A stretch of 59,182 nt of DNA from Clostridiales bacterium (GTDB taxonomy: Bacteria; Bacillota; Clostridia; Oscillospirales; CAG-272): NCBI GenBank assembly GCA_012514145.1, contig JAAZAV010000069.1:1-59182 (forward strand), given 5' to 3'. The notes below the pieces were generated by a model that was not told where the DNA came from, searched no databases, and worked only from the letters and a program-made list of their open reading frames with translations. Of this stretch, positions 8,655 to 16,355 are shown piece after piece; the first letter of the stretch is position 1; the number at the start of each line of letters is the position of its first letter. Position numbers and translations under genes: made by a program.

Positions 8655-9470
8655 TTATCTGCGGCGGCGGGATACGAGAATAGCACCGGCGGAGAGCAGA
8701 GAAATGAGCATTACGCCGGTTACGTCAAAGGTCTGGGGAGATGCTTTTGGCTTAGCCGCGGCTGCGCCGGCAGCCGGTGTAGTGGCTGCAGCGGTGGTCT
8801 CAACCTTCACGCCAAGTTTAAAGAAGGGATATTCCGGAGTATTCCAGCCGTCCTTCACCAGGTATGATGTGGAGGAAATGCCGTTGACCTGAATGTTTAT
8901 GCCGATTTCGCTGCCGACACTGCCTGCCATGGGCATTCTCATCTCTGCGGAGTAGCCATAGTCGGTTTTATTCGCAGCATATTTGAAATCGTCGCCCAAA
9001 ACATCGACAGTATAGTAATTCTTATTGGCATTGCGATCTTTCCAGGTACCGTAGCCGGTGAAGTCAACCCGGTACTGCATGCCGTAGTTCTTGCCGTCGT
9101 TGTCGTCGTCAATGAAGCACTCGATGGAGTCGGCGGTCCAGGGCTGATTCGTCTTTGCCTCGGCGGAGATGTCGGTGAGGGTGGTGTCATGAACCTCGGC
9201 GTACATGTAAAGGAAACCGTCTGACCACACGAACCAGACATCCGCGTAAATCTTCTCGGTACCCGAGTTGACCTCAGCCTTTACGGAGAGGCTGTCCTTG
9301 TAGACATCGTCAATCTCGGCGTCGATCTTGACAGCGGAGGGGTCGACCTTTAGAACCTCACCCAGGTTGGTCTTGCCCGGTGCGGCGATGACCGGAAGCG
9401 CGGCGGCTGCGGTTATCAGCACCGCAAGGAGAAGTGCGGCAGCGCGTCCGAGAATTGCTGAAAGTTTCAT
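8655..9470 (-). CDS. CBM9-like surface protein with C-terminal anchor
   Basis: A 271-residue exported protein. Residues 1-30 form a signal peptide ending ALPVIA-A. Residues about 40-225 resemble family 9 carbohydrate-binding (DOMON-like) domains: KIDAEIDDVYKDS, YADVWFVWSDGFLYMYAEV, DSIECFIDDDNDG and YSAEMRMPM. An Ala/Thr/Pro linker leads to SPQTFDVTG, a hydrophobic segment and a final RRRR, the layout of a sortase-like or membrane-retained tail, though not LPxTG. It probably binds polysaccharide at the cell surface. It has its own promoter, with TTGCAC and TATAAT on the minus strand. Confidence 0.78.
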   Translation of the reverse strand: MKLSAILGRAAALLLAVLITAAAALPVIAAPGKTNLGEVLKVDPSAVKIDAEIDDVYKDSLSVKAEVNSGTEKIYADVWFVWSDGFLYMYAEVHDTTLTDISAEAKTNQPWTADSIECFIDDDNDGKNYGMQYRVDFTGYGTWKDRNANKNYYTVDVLGDDFKYAANKTDYGYSAEMRMPMAGSVGSEIGINIQVNGISSTSYLVKDGWNTPEYPFFKLGVKVETTAAATTPAAGAAAAKPKASPQTFDVTGVMLISLLSAGAILVSRRRR

Positions 9471-9521
9471 GATATTACGCTCCTTATTTTATTATGGACG
9501 AAAATTCATATCCACACCGCG

Positions 9522-9550
9522 ATTATAACATAGGGAAAAGGAACGTGCAA
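9522..9550 (-). promoter_or_regulatory. promoter of the CBM9-like gene
   Basis: On the minus strand TTGCAC (9550-9545) and TATAAT (9527-9522) are 17 bp apart, about 50 bp before the start at 9470. AAGGAG lies in between as the ribosome binding site. Confidence 0.75.
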
Positions 9551-9630
9551 CCCATATTCAGCAGAATGCTTTAAAGATTCAGCTGATATTCGCTATACTC
9601 GTCGCTTTTCCCCATTATCGGGTGCTCACG

Positions 9631-11130
9631 TCACCCGTCATAGCCGTTGAACACCTCGATAACGCTGTCATACCAGTCGGTAATTGTGTTGATGTTTGAG
9701 GCATAGCGGGAGGCATAGTCGGAGTTGTTCTCCTTCACCATACGTTCCAGCTCAAAGGCGAAGCCCTTCCAGTTGTCGAAGATAACGCCGAAGTCGAAGA
9801 AGCGTGTGTTCACGATGAAGTCTATCATGGCGATGGAATCATCATCGCGGGCGCCCTTCTGTTTTAGGGCATACTCATAGTAAACAGGAAGCACGATACG
9901 GTAGGTTTCGGCGCAGAGAGCCTCGGCAATTATGCCGGTTCGGTCGGTATCCGCAACGGTCTTCGGCACGGCCAGCGCGGTGAAGCCCAGATCAACCGTT
10001 GTGCGGTAGTCCTCCTGCGCCTCATCCCACTTGGGATAGGGCAGAATACCGTAGTCGTGCTCCACGTCGCGCAGGTAGTTTATGCCGGTCTCCAGCAGAG
10101 CGTTGGCGAAGAGGGTGGTGCTGTTCTGCATTTTTTCAGCACCGATATAGTGGGGATTTCCGGCGGCGTTCTTGTAGCTTGTATCATATGCCGCGCCGGG
10201 GGCGGTGTGGAAGAAGCCGTTGAGCTTCTCAAGTGCCGACTGCATTTTTTCAACACTTATCACAATCTCGCCGTCTCGTATCAGTTCAATGCCGAAGGAC
10301 TGCTGATAGACCGCGATGTTTGTGCCGGTCGAGGTGGAGTAGCCGAAGAAATCCTCGAAGGTGTCCACGATACCGTTTGAATTCAGATCGCGGTAAACAT
10401 CCCGTGTATAGTCAAAGATTCGGTCGATAGTCCACTCGCCCTCATATACTATCTCATAGAGGTCAGGTAGCTGATATGCCTCGGCTTCGACTTTGTCGAA
10501 GTATACAGAATAAGTCCGTCCCACGGTTGAAAGGGCGAAATCGCCCACCGCCAGCAGACATACATCATTCACCGTAAGAAGGTCGATATTGCTTTCCGAC
10601 CACCAGGGACGGGTAAAGTCCACATGCTCCAGGTCGTTCCAGTTCATGAGAATGTTCGATGTGACCCAGCTGCCGGCGTTGGCGCAGTGCTGAGCCGAGA
10701 GCTGATATGCGTCCTCCCCCGAGAGCACCGAGTTCTTGACGGTGGTTCCGATGCTGTTGTAATCGCCGCTGTACATGTCGAGGTCAACATTGAAGCGCTC
10801 TTCAACGTTGGCGTTGCGCTCATATATAGCGTCACCCAGCACATCGCCGGTCAACTCCTCCGAGAAGAATCCCTTCTCGCAGAAGCTGTTGATGGTAATG
10901 GTAAAAGTCTCGCCGCTGAAGTCGGCGTCGGGCAGATCGTCCTTCACAAGGGCGCGCTGCTCGGCGAGGGAAAGCTCGGCGGTGGTTTCGGCGGCGGACT
11001 CGGTGATATCCCCGTTAACCGTACTGTCGGCGGCTTTGTTCGGTTCGGAGGACGAGCCGCAGCCGGCGCCGAAAAGCAGGGCGCAGAGCAGCAGGACGGC
11101 AGATATCCGTCTGAAGCTGTCGGTTTTCAT
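9631..11130 (-). CDS. solute-binding lipoprotein, orphan family (copy 2)
   Basis: A 499-residue lipoprotein of the family described at 2370. The ATG at 11130 is preferred over one 18 bp upstream because GGGGGT precedes it at proper spacing. The signal peptide ends in FGAGC-GSSS. The family signature reads KDDLPDADFSGETFTI, then TGDVLGDAIYERN with VEERFN. No transport permease is adjacent. It lies 33 bp after the GH109-like gene at 11164 in the same direction, which suggests that it binds the glycan fragment handled by that gene pair. Confidence 0.8.
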   Translation of the reverse strand: MKTDSFRRISAVLLLCALLFGAGCGSSSEPNKAADSTVNGDITESAAETTAELSLAEQRALVKDDLPDADFSGETFTITINSFCEKGFFSEELTGDVLGDAIYERNANVEERFNVDLDMYSGDYNSIGTTVKNSVLSGEDAYQLSAQHCANAGSWVTSNILMNWNDLEHVDFTRPWWSESNIDLLTVNDVCLLAVGDFALSTVGRTYSVYFDKVEAEAYQLPDLYEIVYEGEWTIDRIFDYTRDVYRDLNSNGIVDTFEDFFGYSTSTGTNIAVYQQSFGIELIRDGEIVISVEKMQSALEKLNGFFHTAPGAAYDTSYKNAAGNPHYIGAEKMQNSTTLFANALLETGINYLRDVEHDYGILPYPKWDEAQEDYRTTVDLGFTALAVPKTVADTDRTGIIAEALCAETYRIVLPVYYEYALKQKGARDDDSIAMIDFIVNTRFFDFGVIFDNWKGFAFELERMVKENNSDYASRYASNINTITDWYDSVIEVFNGYDG

Positions 11131-11163
11131 ATTGTTACCCCCACACATAAAGTCGGCAAATGC

Positions 11164-12300
11164 TTACAGGCTGAAGTCCGGGACGGCAATCGGCACGCAG
11201 CCGCGGTTCACCGAGTCGGCGGAGAGAAGTCCGGCGGCGGTCCAGTTGGCGGCGTCGGCGAAGGAAACCGGCGCTTCTTTGCCGTTAAGCAGCGCGTCGG
11301 CAAAGTGTTCAAGCATCATGAGCGCACCCGAGTCGTAAAGTTCATAGGTGTCGTTGTCGAGCAGTGTCGCCGGGTAGTCGGCGGCGTTCCAGTATTTGTC
11401 CCAGCATTTCGGGCGGTCGCCGATGAACTCATATACGTTCTTCCACTCGCCGGGAGCGTTCCAGGAGCCCCGGCGGCAGACCCCGTCGATATAGACCTTG
11501 TGATAGTCGGCGGGTCCTTGGGGAGCCTGATAGGTGCCGAGAGTACCCTCGAATGAATAGTAGGTCACGCTGTCGGGACGGGGAGACACGAAGCTGGAGC
11601 GAAGGCAGATAAGATGCCCGCCGTCGGTCTCGAGCATAAGTCCGGCGGTGTTGTCCGCCACCATGTCAAAGGAGTGACCGGCAGCCATGCAGGTGACCGT
11701 CTTTACCCGCTCTTTCATTATATTGAGCAGCGGGCCGAGGGTGTGGGTGATGTATGGATGCCCCCGGCGTCCGAAGTAGGTCTTCTGCCGCCAGCCGCCG
11801 ATGTTGGGGAAGTTGGGATTGTATTCCTGGAAATCCTTGAGATAGTCGCTTTCGGCGTAGTATATCTCGCCAAATTTTCCCTGGCGCACCAGATTCTCGA
11901 TGATAAGCAGCGGACGGATGTAGCAGTAGTTTTCGAGCATCATGTAGGTCTTGCCGCTGCGCTTGATGGCGTCGCGGATGCGCCCGATGTCCTCAAGGGT
12001 GGTGGCGACAATTACCTCGCTCATAACATGCTTGCCGGCGTCAAGGGCGTCGATGACCGTTTCTGCGTGCACGTCGATGGGAGTAGCCATGATAACCGCG
12101 TCGATATCCGGGTCGACGCAGAGTTCGCGATGGTCGTAGTAAACCTTTTTAACGCCGTATTCGGCAGCCCGCAGGTCTGCTTTTTCACGGTTGATGTCGC
12201 AGACAGCGACAAGCTCGATATTGTCGGCGGCAATGGAATTTTTAATATGCACACGGCCGCGGTTCAGTCCGCAGATGCCGATTCTGAGTTTATCTGACAT
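11164..12300 (-). CDS. Gfo/Idh/MocA family protein, GH109-like (copy A)
   Basis: A 378-residue NAD-binding Rossmann protein of the Gfo/Idh/MocA family (LRIGICGLNRGRVH, VAVCDINREK, DAVIMATP). Where ordinary dehydrogenases carry EKP, residues 95-97 read EVI (GKHVMSEVIVATT). MMLENYCY at 120-127 and YITHTLGP at 183-190 also recall GH109 NAD-dependent glycosidases, which use transient oxidation at C3 to cleave glycosides. This assignment is inference from motifs. No signal peptide is present, so it should work inside the cell. AGAGGT precedes the start. The gene before it at 12326 is a paralogue. Confidence 0.75.
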   Translation of the reverse strand: MSDKLRIGICGLNRGRVHIKNSIAADNIELVAVCDINREKADLRAAEYGVKKVYYDHRELCVDPDIDAVIMATPIDVHAETVIDALDAGKHVMSEVIVATTLEDIGRIRDAIKRSGKTYMMLENYCYIRPLLIIENLVRQGKFGEIYYAESDYLKDFQEYNPNFPNIGGWRQKTYFGRRGHPYITHTLGPLLNIMKERVKTVTCMAAGHSFDMVADNTAGLMLETDGGHLICLRSSFVSPRPDSVTYYSFEGTLGTYQAPQGPADYHKVYIDGVCRRGSWNAPGEWKNVYEFIGDRPKCWDKYWNAADYPATLLDNDTYELYDSGALMMLEHFADALLNGKEAPVSFADAANWTAAGLLSADSVNRGCVPIAVPDFSL

Positions 12301-12325
12301 GTTGTTACCTCTTTCACATCACGGC

Positions 12326-13435
12326 TCAAAGACCGAAATCGGGTATCTCGACCGGCTGTCCGCTGTTGTTTATCGACATCTCGGAGAGAATGCCTGCCGC
12401 CGTCCAGTTGAGGGAGCGCTTCGCGCTGACCGGCGGAGTGGTGTTGCTGATAATGCTCTTTGCGAAGGCGTCAAGCAGCAGGGGAGTGCCGCTGTCGTAC
12501 TTGGTGGTGCCGTTGTCCTCGCTGTCGTCGAAGAAGTCCTTCGGGTACATGTCCCATTCCTTTGGCAGGAGGCCGCGGAAATCGTATACGTCGCGCCATT
12601 CCTGGGAACCGCAGAGACCGCGGATGTGTACCTTGTGGGTGTCGGTGGCGCCTACGGAGCCCTGATAGCAGCCCTTGGTGCCCTGTACGCTGTAGTAGGT
12701 GTAAAGGTCGGGACGGGTGCACATGAAGGAGTTGCGCAGGCGAATCATGCCGCCGTCATGGGTCTGGAGCAGCAGGACGCAGGTGCGGTCGGCGGGAACG
12801 CCCGGATGGCTGCCCGCGCCGAGGCAGGTGACTGTCTTGATGTCCGAACCGAGAGTGTAGCAGAGGGGACCGAGGGTGTGGGTGATATATGGATGCCCCC
12901 GGCGTCCGAAGTAGGTCTTGCGCCGCCAGGGCTGTACACTGTCCGGGAAGCCGGCGCGGAACTGGAAGTCCATGAGATAGTCGCTTTCGCCGTAGTACAT
13001 GTCGCCGAACAGCCCGGCTTTTATCATGTTCTGAACGATGGTCAGCGGCCGGTACCAGCAGTAGTTTTCCTCCATCATATACCTGACCGAGGGATTTGCC
13101 TTGCAGGCGTTGGCGATGCGCTGACAGTCCTCGATAGAGGTTGCGGAGATGACCTCGCAGAGCAGATGCTTGCCGGCATTCAGAGTTTTAATCGTATGCT
13201 CGGCGTGGTCGGGAATGGGGGTGGCGAGGATGACAGCCTCCACATCGGTTTTCAGCACCTCGTCAAGCTCATAATAAACGGCGGGAATGCCGTTCTCCAA
13301 GGCGAATTTGTCGGCTAACTCCCTGTTGAGATCGCAGACGGCGACAATTTCGATGGACTTGACATAATTCAGCGCGAACTTCGCGAGAGTGGCTCCGCGG
13401 CGGAGTCCCACAACCGCCGTTTTTACACGTTTCAT
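12326..13435 (-). CDS. Gfo/Idh/MocA family protein, GH109-like (copy B)
   Basis: A 369-residue paralogue of the protein at 11164. The Rossmann start is VKTAVVGLRRGATLAK and the usual EKP is again replaced, by EVI at 94-96 (HLLCEVISATS). MMEENYCW at 120-127 and GHPYITHTLGP are shared with copy A, supporting a tandem duplication. The two differ near the C-terminal end, so they probably act on different linkages or as a heteromer. AAAGGAG precedes the start. It lies between the TIM-barrel gene at 13472 and copy A, with short gaps, in one operon. Confidence 0.75.
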   Translation of the reverse strand: MKRVKTAVVGLRRGATLAKFALNYVKSIEIVAVCDLNRELADKFALENGIPAVYYELDEVLKTDVEAVILATPIPDHAEHTIKTLNAGKHLLCEVISATSIEDCQRIANACKANPSVRYMMEENYCWYRPLTIVQNMIKAGLFGDMYYGESDYLMDFQFRAGFPDSVQPWRRKTYFGRRGHPYITHTLGPLCYTLGSDIKTVTCLGAGSHPGVPADRTCVLLLQTHDGGMIRLRNSFMCTRPDLYTYYSVQGTKGCYQGSVGATDTHKVHIRGLCGSQEWRDVYDFRGLLPKEWDMYPKDFFDDSEDNGTTKYDSGTPLLLDAFAKSIISNTTPPVSAKRSLNWTAAGILSEMSINNSGQPVEIPDFGL

Positions 13436-13471
13436 GCCGTTGTTCTCCTTTTGTTTATTTTACTATTTGTG

Positions 13472-14245
13472 TCAGATGTTGAATTTAGAGAGATATTCGA
13501 TGGAGCGCGCCAGCAGAACCGGCGCATCCTCATTTGAGTCGGCGGGATACTCCATGGAGAAACAGCCGTCATAGCCGCCGGCGCGAACCGTCTCGACAAA
13601 GGCGCCGAAGTCGACGATGCCTTCGCCGTATTTCATGAGGGAGTTTCCTTTTATTGCGTCCCGCAGGTGGCAGTGGATGATCCGGGGGGCGTATTTCGCA
13701 GCCACCGGCAGGATATCCTCTCCGGCGAAGGTGAGGTGAGCGGTGTCGAAGGTGCAGAATATCCGCTTGTCCTGGGCTGCCCAGTATTCGTCGATCTGGG
13801 CGGAACATTCGGCCAATGTATGCTTGTGGGGAGCCTCGATAGCTAACTTTAGTCCGTATCTTTCGGTGATGTCGGCAGCTTTCGAGCTGTGCTCGGCGCG
13901 CTCGGCGATGGCATCGGCGCGGGACTTGCCCTCGGGAGGATTGCCGCCGCAGGGAATGGTGAGGAATCCGGCGCCCACAGCCTGACCCAGGGCAGCCAGA
14001 TTCTCAATCGACTTGAGGTCGCTTTCGCTGGTGTTAATGCAATGAACGCCCATGCCCGAAGCGGCGACAATCGCGGCGGTGGAGGCTATTAGGGCGTCGT
14101 CGGCGTTGGCGGCGTCAAAATGAGGCACCCAGGTTCCCCCCGACAGCAGCTCAACGGATTTGAAACCGGCTGCCGACAGGCGTTCGAGAGCCTCGGCAAG
14201 GGTGAAGGTGCGGTGGGTCATGGTGCTTGCTATGAGCTTTGACAT
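13472..14245 (-). CDS. sugar phosphate isomerase/epimerase-type TIM barrel
   Basis: A 257-residue xylose isomerase-like TIM-barrel protein. The start at 14245 has AGGAG at 9 nt; an upstream start adds a non-homologous tail and is rejected. Typical elements are FKSVELLSGG, GLKLAIEAPHKHT, FCTFDTAHLTFAGED and IIHCHLRD, which supply the metal ligands Glu, Asp and His seen in hexose epimerases and 3-keto sugar enzymes. It is the first gene of the unit that includes both GH109-like proteins and a lipoprotein. A 3-keto sugar substrate would fit but is inference. Confidence 0.82.
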   Translation of the reverse strand: MSKLIASTMTHRTFTLAEALERLSAAGFKSVELLSGGTWVPHFDAANADDALIASTAAIVAASGMGVHCINTSESDLKSIENLAALGQAVGAGFLTIPCGGNPPEGKSRADAIAERAEHSSKAADITERYGLKLAIEAPHKHTLAECSAQIDEYWAAQDKRIFCTFDTAHLTFAGEDILPVAAKYAPRIIHCHLRDAIKGNSLMKYGEGIVDFGAFVETVRAGGYDGCFSMEYPADSNEDAPVLLARSIEYLSKFNI

Positions 14246-14307
14246 TTTCGTTCTCCTATACGTTCGGTTTGTGTTGATAGTTTCGAAGTGCGGTCGATAT
14301 ATCATCT

Positions 14308-14335
14308 ATTGTATATAACTGCGATTGCGCTGTAA
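14308..14335 (-). promoter_or_regulatory. promoter of the GH109-like operon
   Basis: On the minus strand TTACAG (14335-14330) and TACAAT (14313-14308) are 16 bp apart, 63 bp before the isomerase-like gene. Confidence 0.5.
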
Positions 14336-14352
14336 TATCTATATGCCCGGAA

Positions 14353-15234
14353 TCATCCAAGTGAAGCCATCATAAGGGCGGCTATGCCGAGGATGAGACC
14401 GAATAGCTGAACAGGCTTGACCCGTTCTTTGAACATAAGGGCGCCCAAGAGAGTGGCAAGCAGGATAACCGAGCCGTTGAAGACGGGGAAAAACACGATA
14501 CTCGGCAGCTTGCCGCTGAGGGTGATGTTAAGCCGGTTGTAGCCGCAGCTGACGATACCGGCGGAAAGCAGGAAGGGCAGTGCGGATTTCGGGACGCGGG
14601 GGAGTCTGTTCACCGTGCGCTTAGAGATAAGCAGTGACGAGAGGGTAAAGAGGGCGGCGGAGACAAGTGATGCGGTGAGCATCATGCCGTTCACCTCGCC
14701 GGCGATGGGGGAGTTCTGGTGGAGCTTGAAGATTATGCCCACACTGCCCGAGAAAAGCAAGAAGAGTATGCACCAGAATTTCCAGGACTTCTGTGCCTGA
14801 CCGCCCTTGGGAGCCACGGTGATAAAGAGGGCGGCAAAGAGCAGCGCCAGACCTATGAGCTGAACAGCCGACACCGACTCTCCGAAGTAGACGACGCAGA
14901 AGGCGGTTGAGATAAGCAGGGAGGAGCAGCTGACAAAGGTGGTCAGCGACACGGGGCCGGTTGCCATAGCCTGCATCTTGCAGAGCAGGAAAGCGGCGGT
15001 CACACAGCCGTAGAGCACTCCCCAGCCGACAGCGCCGGTAGATATGGGGGCGAAGCCGTTCAGCCCGAACAGGATAACCGCCCAGATGCAGCTGATGAAG
15101 GCGTTGAAGAGCAGCACATCGCCCATTCCCTCAAGCCCCTTGTTTTTGAAGCCGTGTAGAATCAGATTGTTCGAAACTGCCAGCAAGACCGACACGCCCA
15201 GCAGTATGTAATAGACGTAAATCGGAACAGGTAT
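14353..15234 (-). CDS. EamA/DMT-type transporter, probable ATA start
   Basis: A drug/metabolite transporter with about ten membrane segments (two EamA repeats). The first ATG-like codon in frame is GTG at 15195, but it would fall inside the first membrane helix and has no ribosome binding site. Upstream the frame stays open, and GGAGGT at 15246-15241 lies exactly 6 nt before an in-frame ATA at 15234. This start adds IPVPIYVYYILLG and completes helix 1, giving 293 residues. ATA initiation is rare; a base error for ATG is the alternative. The substrate is unknown. Confidence 0.8.
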   Translation of the reverse strand: MPVPIYVYYILLGVSVLLAVSNNLILHGFKNKGLEGMGDVLLFNAFISCIWAVILFGLNGFAPISTGAVGWGVLYGCVTAAFLLCKMQAMATGPVSLTTFVSCSSLLISTAFCVVYFGESVSAVQLIGLALLFAALFITVAPKGGQAQKSWKFWCILFLLFSGSVGIIFKLHQNSPIAGEVNGMMLTASLVSAALFTLSSLLISKRTVNRLPRVPKSALPFLLSAGIVSCGYNRLNITLSGKLPSIVFFPVFNGSVILLATLLGALMFKERVKPVQLFGLILGIAALMMASLG

Positions 15235-15290
15235 AGTATCACCTCCGGATCGTGGTTATTGAAGACGCGGCTTTCCGCGCCGTTTAATAC

Positions 15291-15319
15291 ATTGTACCAT
15301 CGACGGGAGAGTTTTTCAA
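15291..15319 (-). promoter_or_regulatory. promoter of the EamA transporter gene
   Basis: On the minus strand TTGAAA (15319-15314) and TACAAT (15296-15291) are 17 bp apart. A short GCGCGG-AAA-GCCGCG-like hairpin is in the leader. Confidence 0.6.
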
Positions 15320-15409
15320 GTCATCGGTTTGCCATTTTATATGGTACACGCCTGATCGCCGTTGCCATTGGCGGTCTTTGACAGAGAAGCGGGCAGGATT
15401 ATATGTATT

Positions 15410-15526
15410 TGCCCATACGCCGCACAAAGGGATAGCTTGTAAAATAAAGAAAAAGCGAGGTATTTCCGCATACCTGAGTCAGCCCATTCAGACCGAGCAC
15501 TGCTATTCATCTAGTAGTGTTTTTTT
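15410..15526 (+). ncRNA. candidate small RNA (speculative)
   Basis: A possible promoter (TTGACA at 15378-15383, TATATG at 15400) is followed about 100 nt later by a hairpin, CACTGCTA and TAGTAGTG around TTCATC, and then seven T (15498-15526), the layout of a rho-independent terminator. A second hairpin, AGGTAT and ATACCT, lies between them. No gene ends here on the plus strand, so the terminator needs another explanation. Conservation is unknown. Confidence 0.25.
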
Positions 15527-15564
15527 GACCGGAAGTACATAGGCTTTTTATGGGTTTTGAATAT

Positions 15565-15651
15565 TTATAATTCATATTTCTGCCGAAGTATATCCAACGC
15601 CTCAACGCCTCTTGGAGTAACCTTAGAAAGATTGTCGACGGGTAATAATTG
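15565..15651 (-). pseudogene. 3' remnant of an unknown gene
   Basis: One minus-strand frame encodes a protein-like tail, QLLPVDNLSKVTPRGVEALD followed by ILRQKYEL and a stop. It has no start codon and a stop closes it upstream. It has the look of a winged-helix or regulator C-terminus but the family is not recognised. Confidence 0.35.
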
Positions 15652-15757
15652 TCATTCGATCAAATCCGAGGACTTATACCGGATAAATTATTTCGATTGT
15701 GAGATATTTAACTCCAAATCCGTAGTATAATAGGTGAGGAGAAAGGATGGTGGGAGT

Positions 15758-16192
15758 TTGGACGATAGCAAGATCATTGAATTGTTTTTTGAGCGCTCGG
15801 AACAGGCAATAATCGAACTGTCAAAAAAATATGGCTCCATATGCGACAGGGTTGCTTATAACATACTTAATAACAGGTCAGATGCCGAAGAATGTGTAAA
15901 CGACGCCTATCTCGCCGTTTGGAATGCGATACCGCCTCAAAGGCCGGATCCGCTGCTCAGCTATGTTTGCCGCATTGTTCGTAACCTTGCTCTTAAGAAA
16001 TATCACGCTAATACTGCATTGAAAAGAAACAGCATGTATGACGTTTGCCTGGATGAAATCGTGGATTGTTTTTCTTCATCTGTCAGCGTGCCTTTATGCC
16101 TGCACACCTGCAGGCGGTCAATCATACAGCAGTGGGTGAAAAATCATGGGATATTTCACCGTCCACCCCTAAAAAGACTTAAAAAGAATTGA
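15758..16192 (+). pseudogene. truncated ECF-type RNA polymerase sigma factor
   Basis: The start is probably TTG at 15758, giving DDSKIIELFFERSEQAI, with purine-rich GGTGGGAG directly upstream. Region 2 is intact: YNILNNRSDAEECVNDAYLA and VWNAIPPQRPDPLLSYVCRI, then NLALKKYH. After about residue 113 (DEIVDCFSSSVSV) the expected linker and the DNA-binding region 4 are missing and the tail CLHTCRRSIIQQW has no sigma character. Without region 4 it cannot read -35 elements. No anti-sigma gene follows. It is best read as a deletion-derived remnant. Confidence 0.75.
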
Positions 16193-16204
16193 TCTGCTTC
16201 ATAT

Positions 16205-16251
16205 AAAACCCGCCGGAAACTTCATTTTTTCTGAAGCTTCCGGCGGGTTTT
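16205..16251. terminator. bidirectional hairpin terminator
   Basis: A 14-bp outer stem (AAAACCCGCCGGAA, 16205-16218, with 16238-16251) with an inner CTTCA/TGAAG stem has T-runs on both strands. It lies between the sigma-factor fragment and the converging URO-D-like gene and probably serves both. Confidence 0.85.
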
Positions 16252-16355
16252 GTCACAACCGCAAACCGCATTATTGTATTTCACGCTTGTTGCTGCTTTG
16301 CCCGCGGCACACGCACAATGAGACCTCAGCAGTTCCGTAAACATCGATATGGTAT

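Larger units (their letters stand above)
15250..15757. other. 508-bp stretch without an intact gene
   Basis: It holds the promoter of the EamA gene, a candidate small transcript (15378-15526), a 3' gene remnant on the minus strand (15565-15651) and a TATAAT (15726-15731) just ahead of the sigma-factor fragment. The sequence is more AT-rich than the flanking operons and looks decayed. Confidence 0.6.

Noticed and set aside
10624..11556. 310-codon plus-strand frame
   Set aside because: It lies antisense across two clearly coding minus-strand genes, has no ribosome binding site and no domain; it reflects codon bias.
12191..13318. 375-codon plus-strand frame
   Set aside because: Antisense to both GH109-like genes, with low-complexity Val/Ala/Gly sequence.
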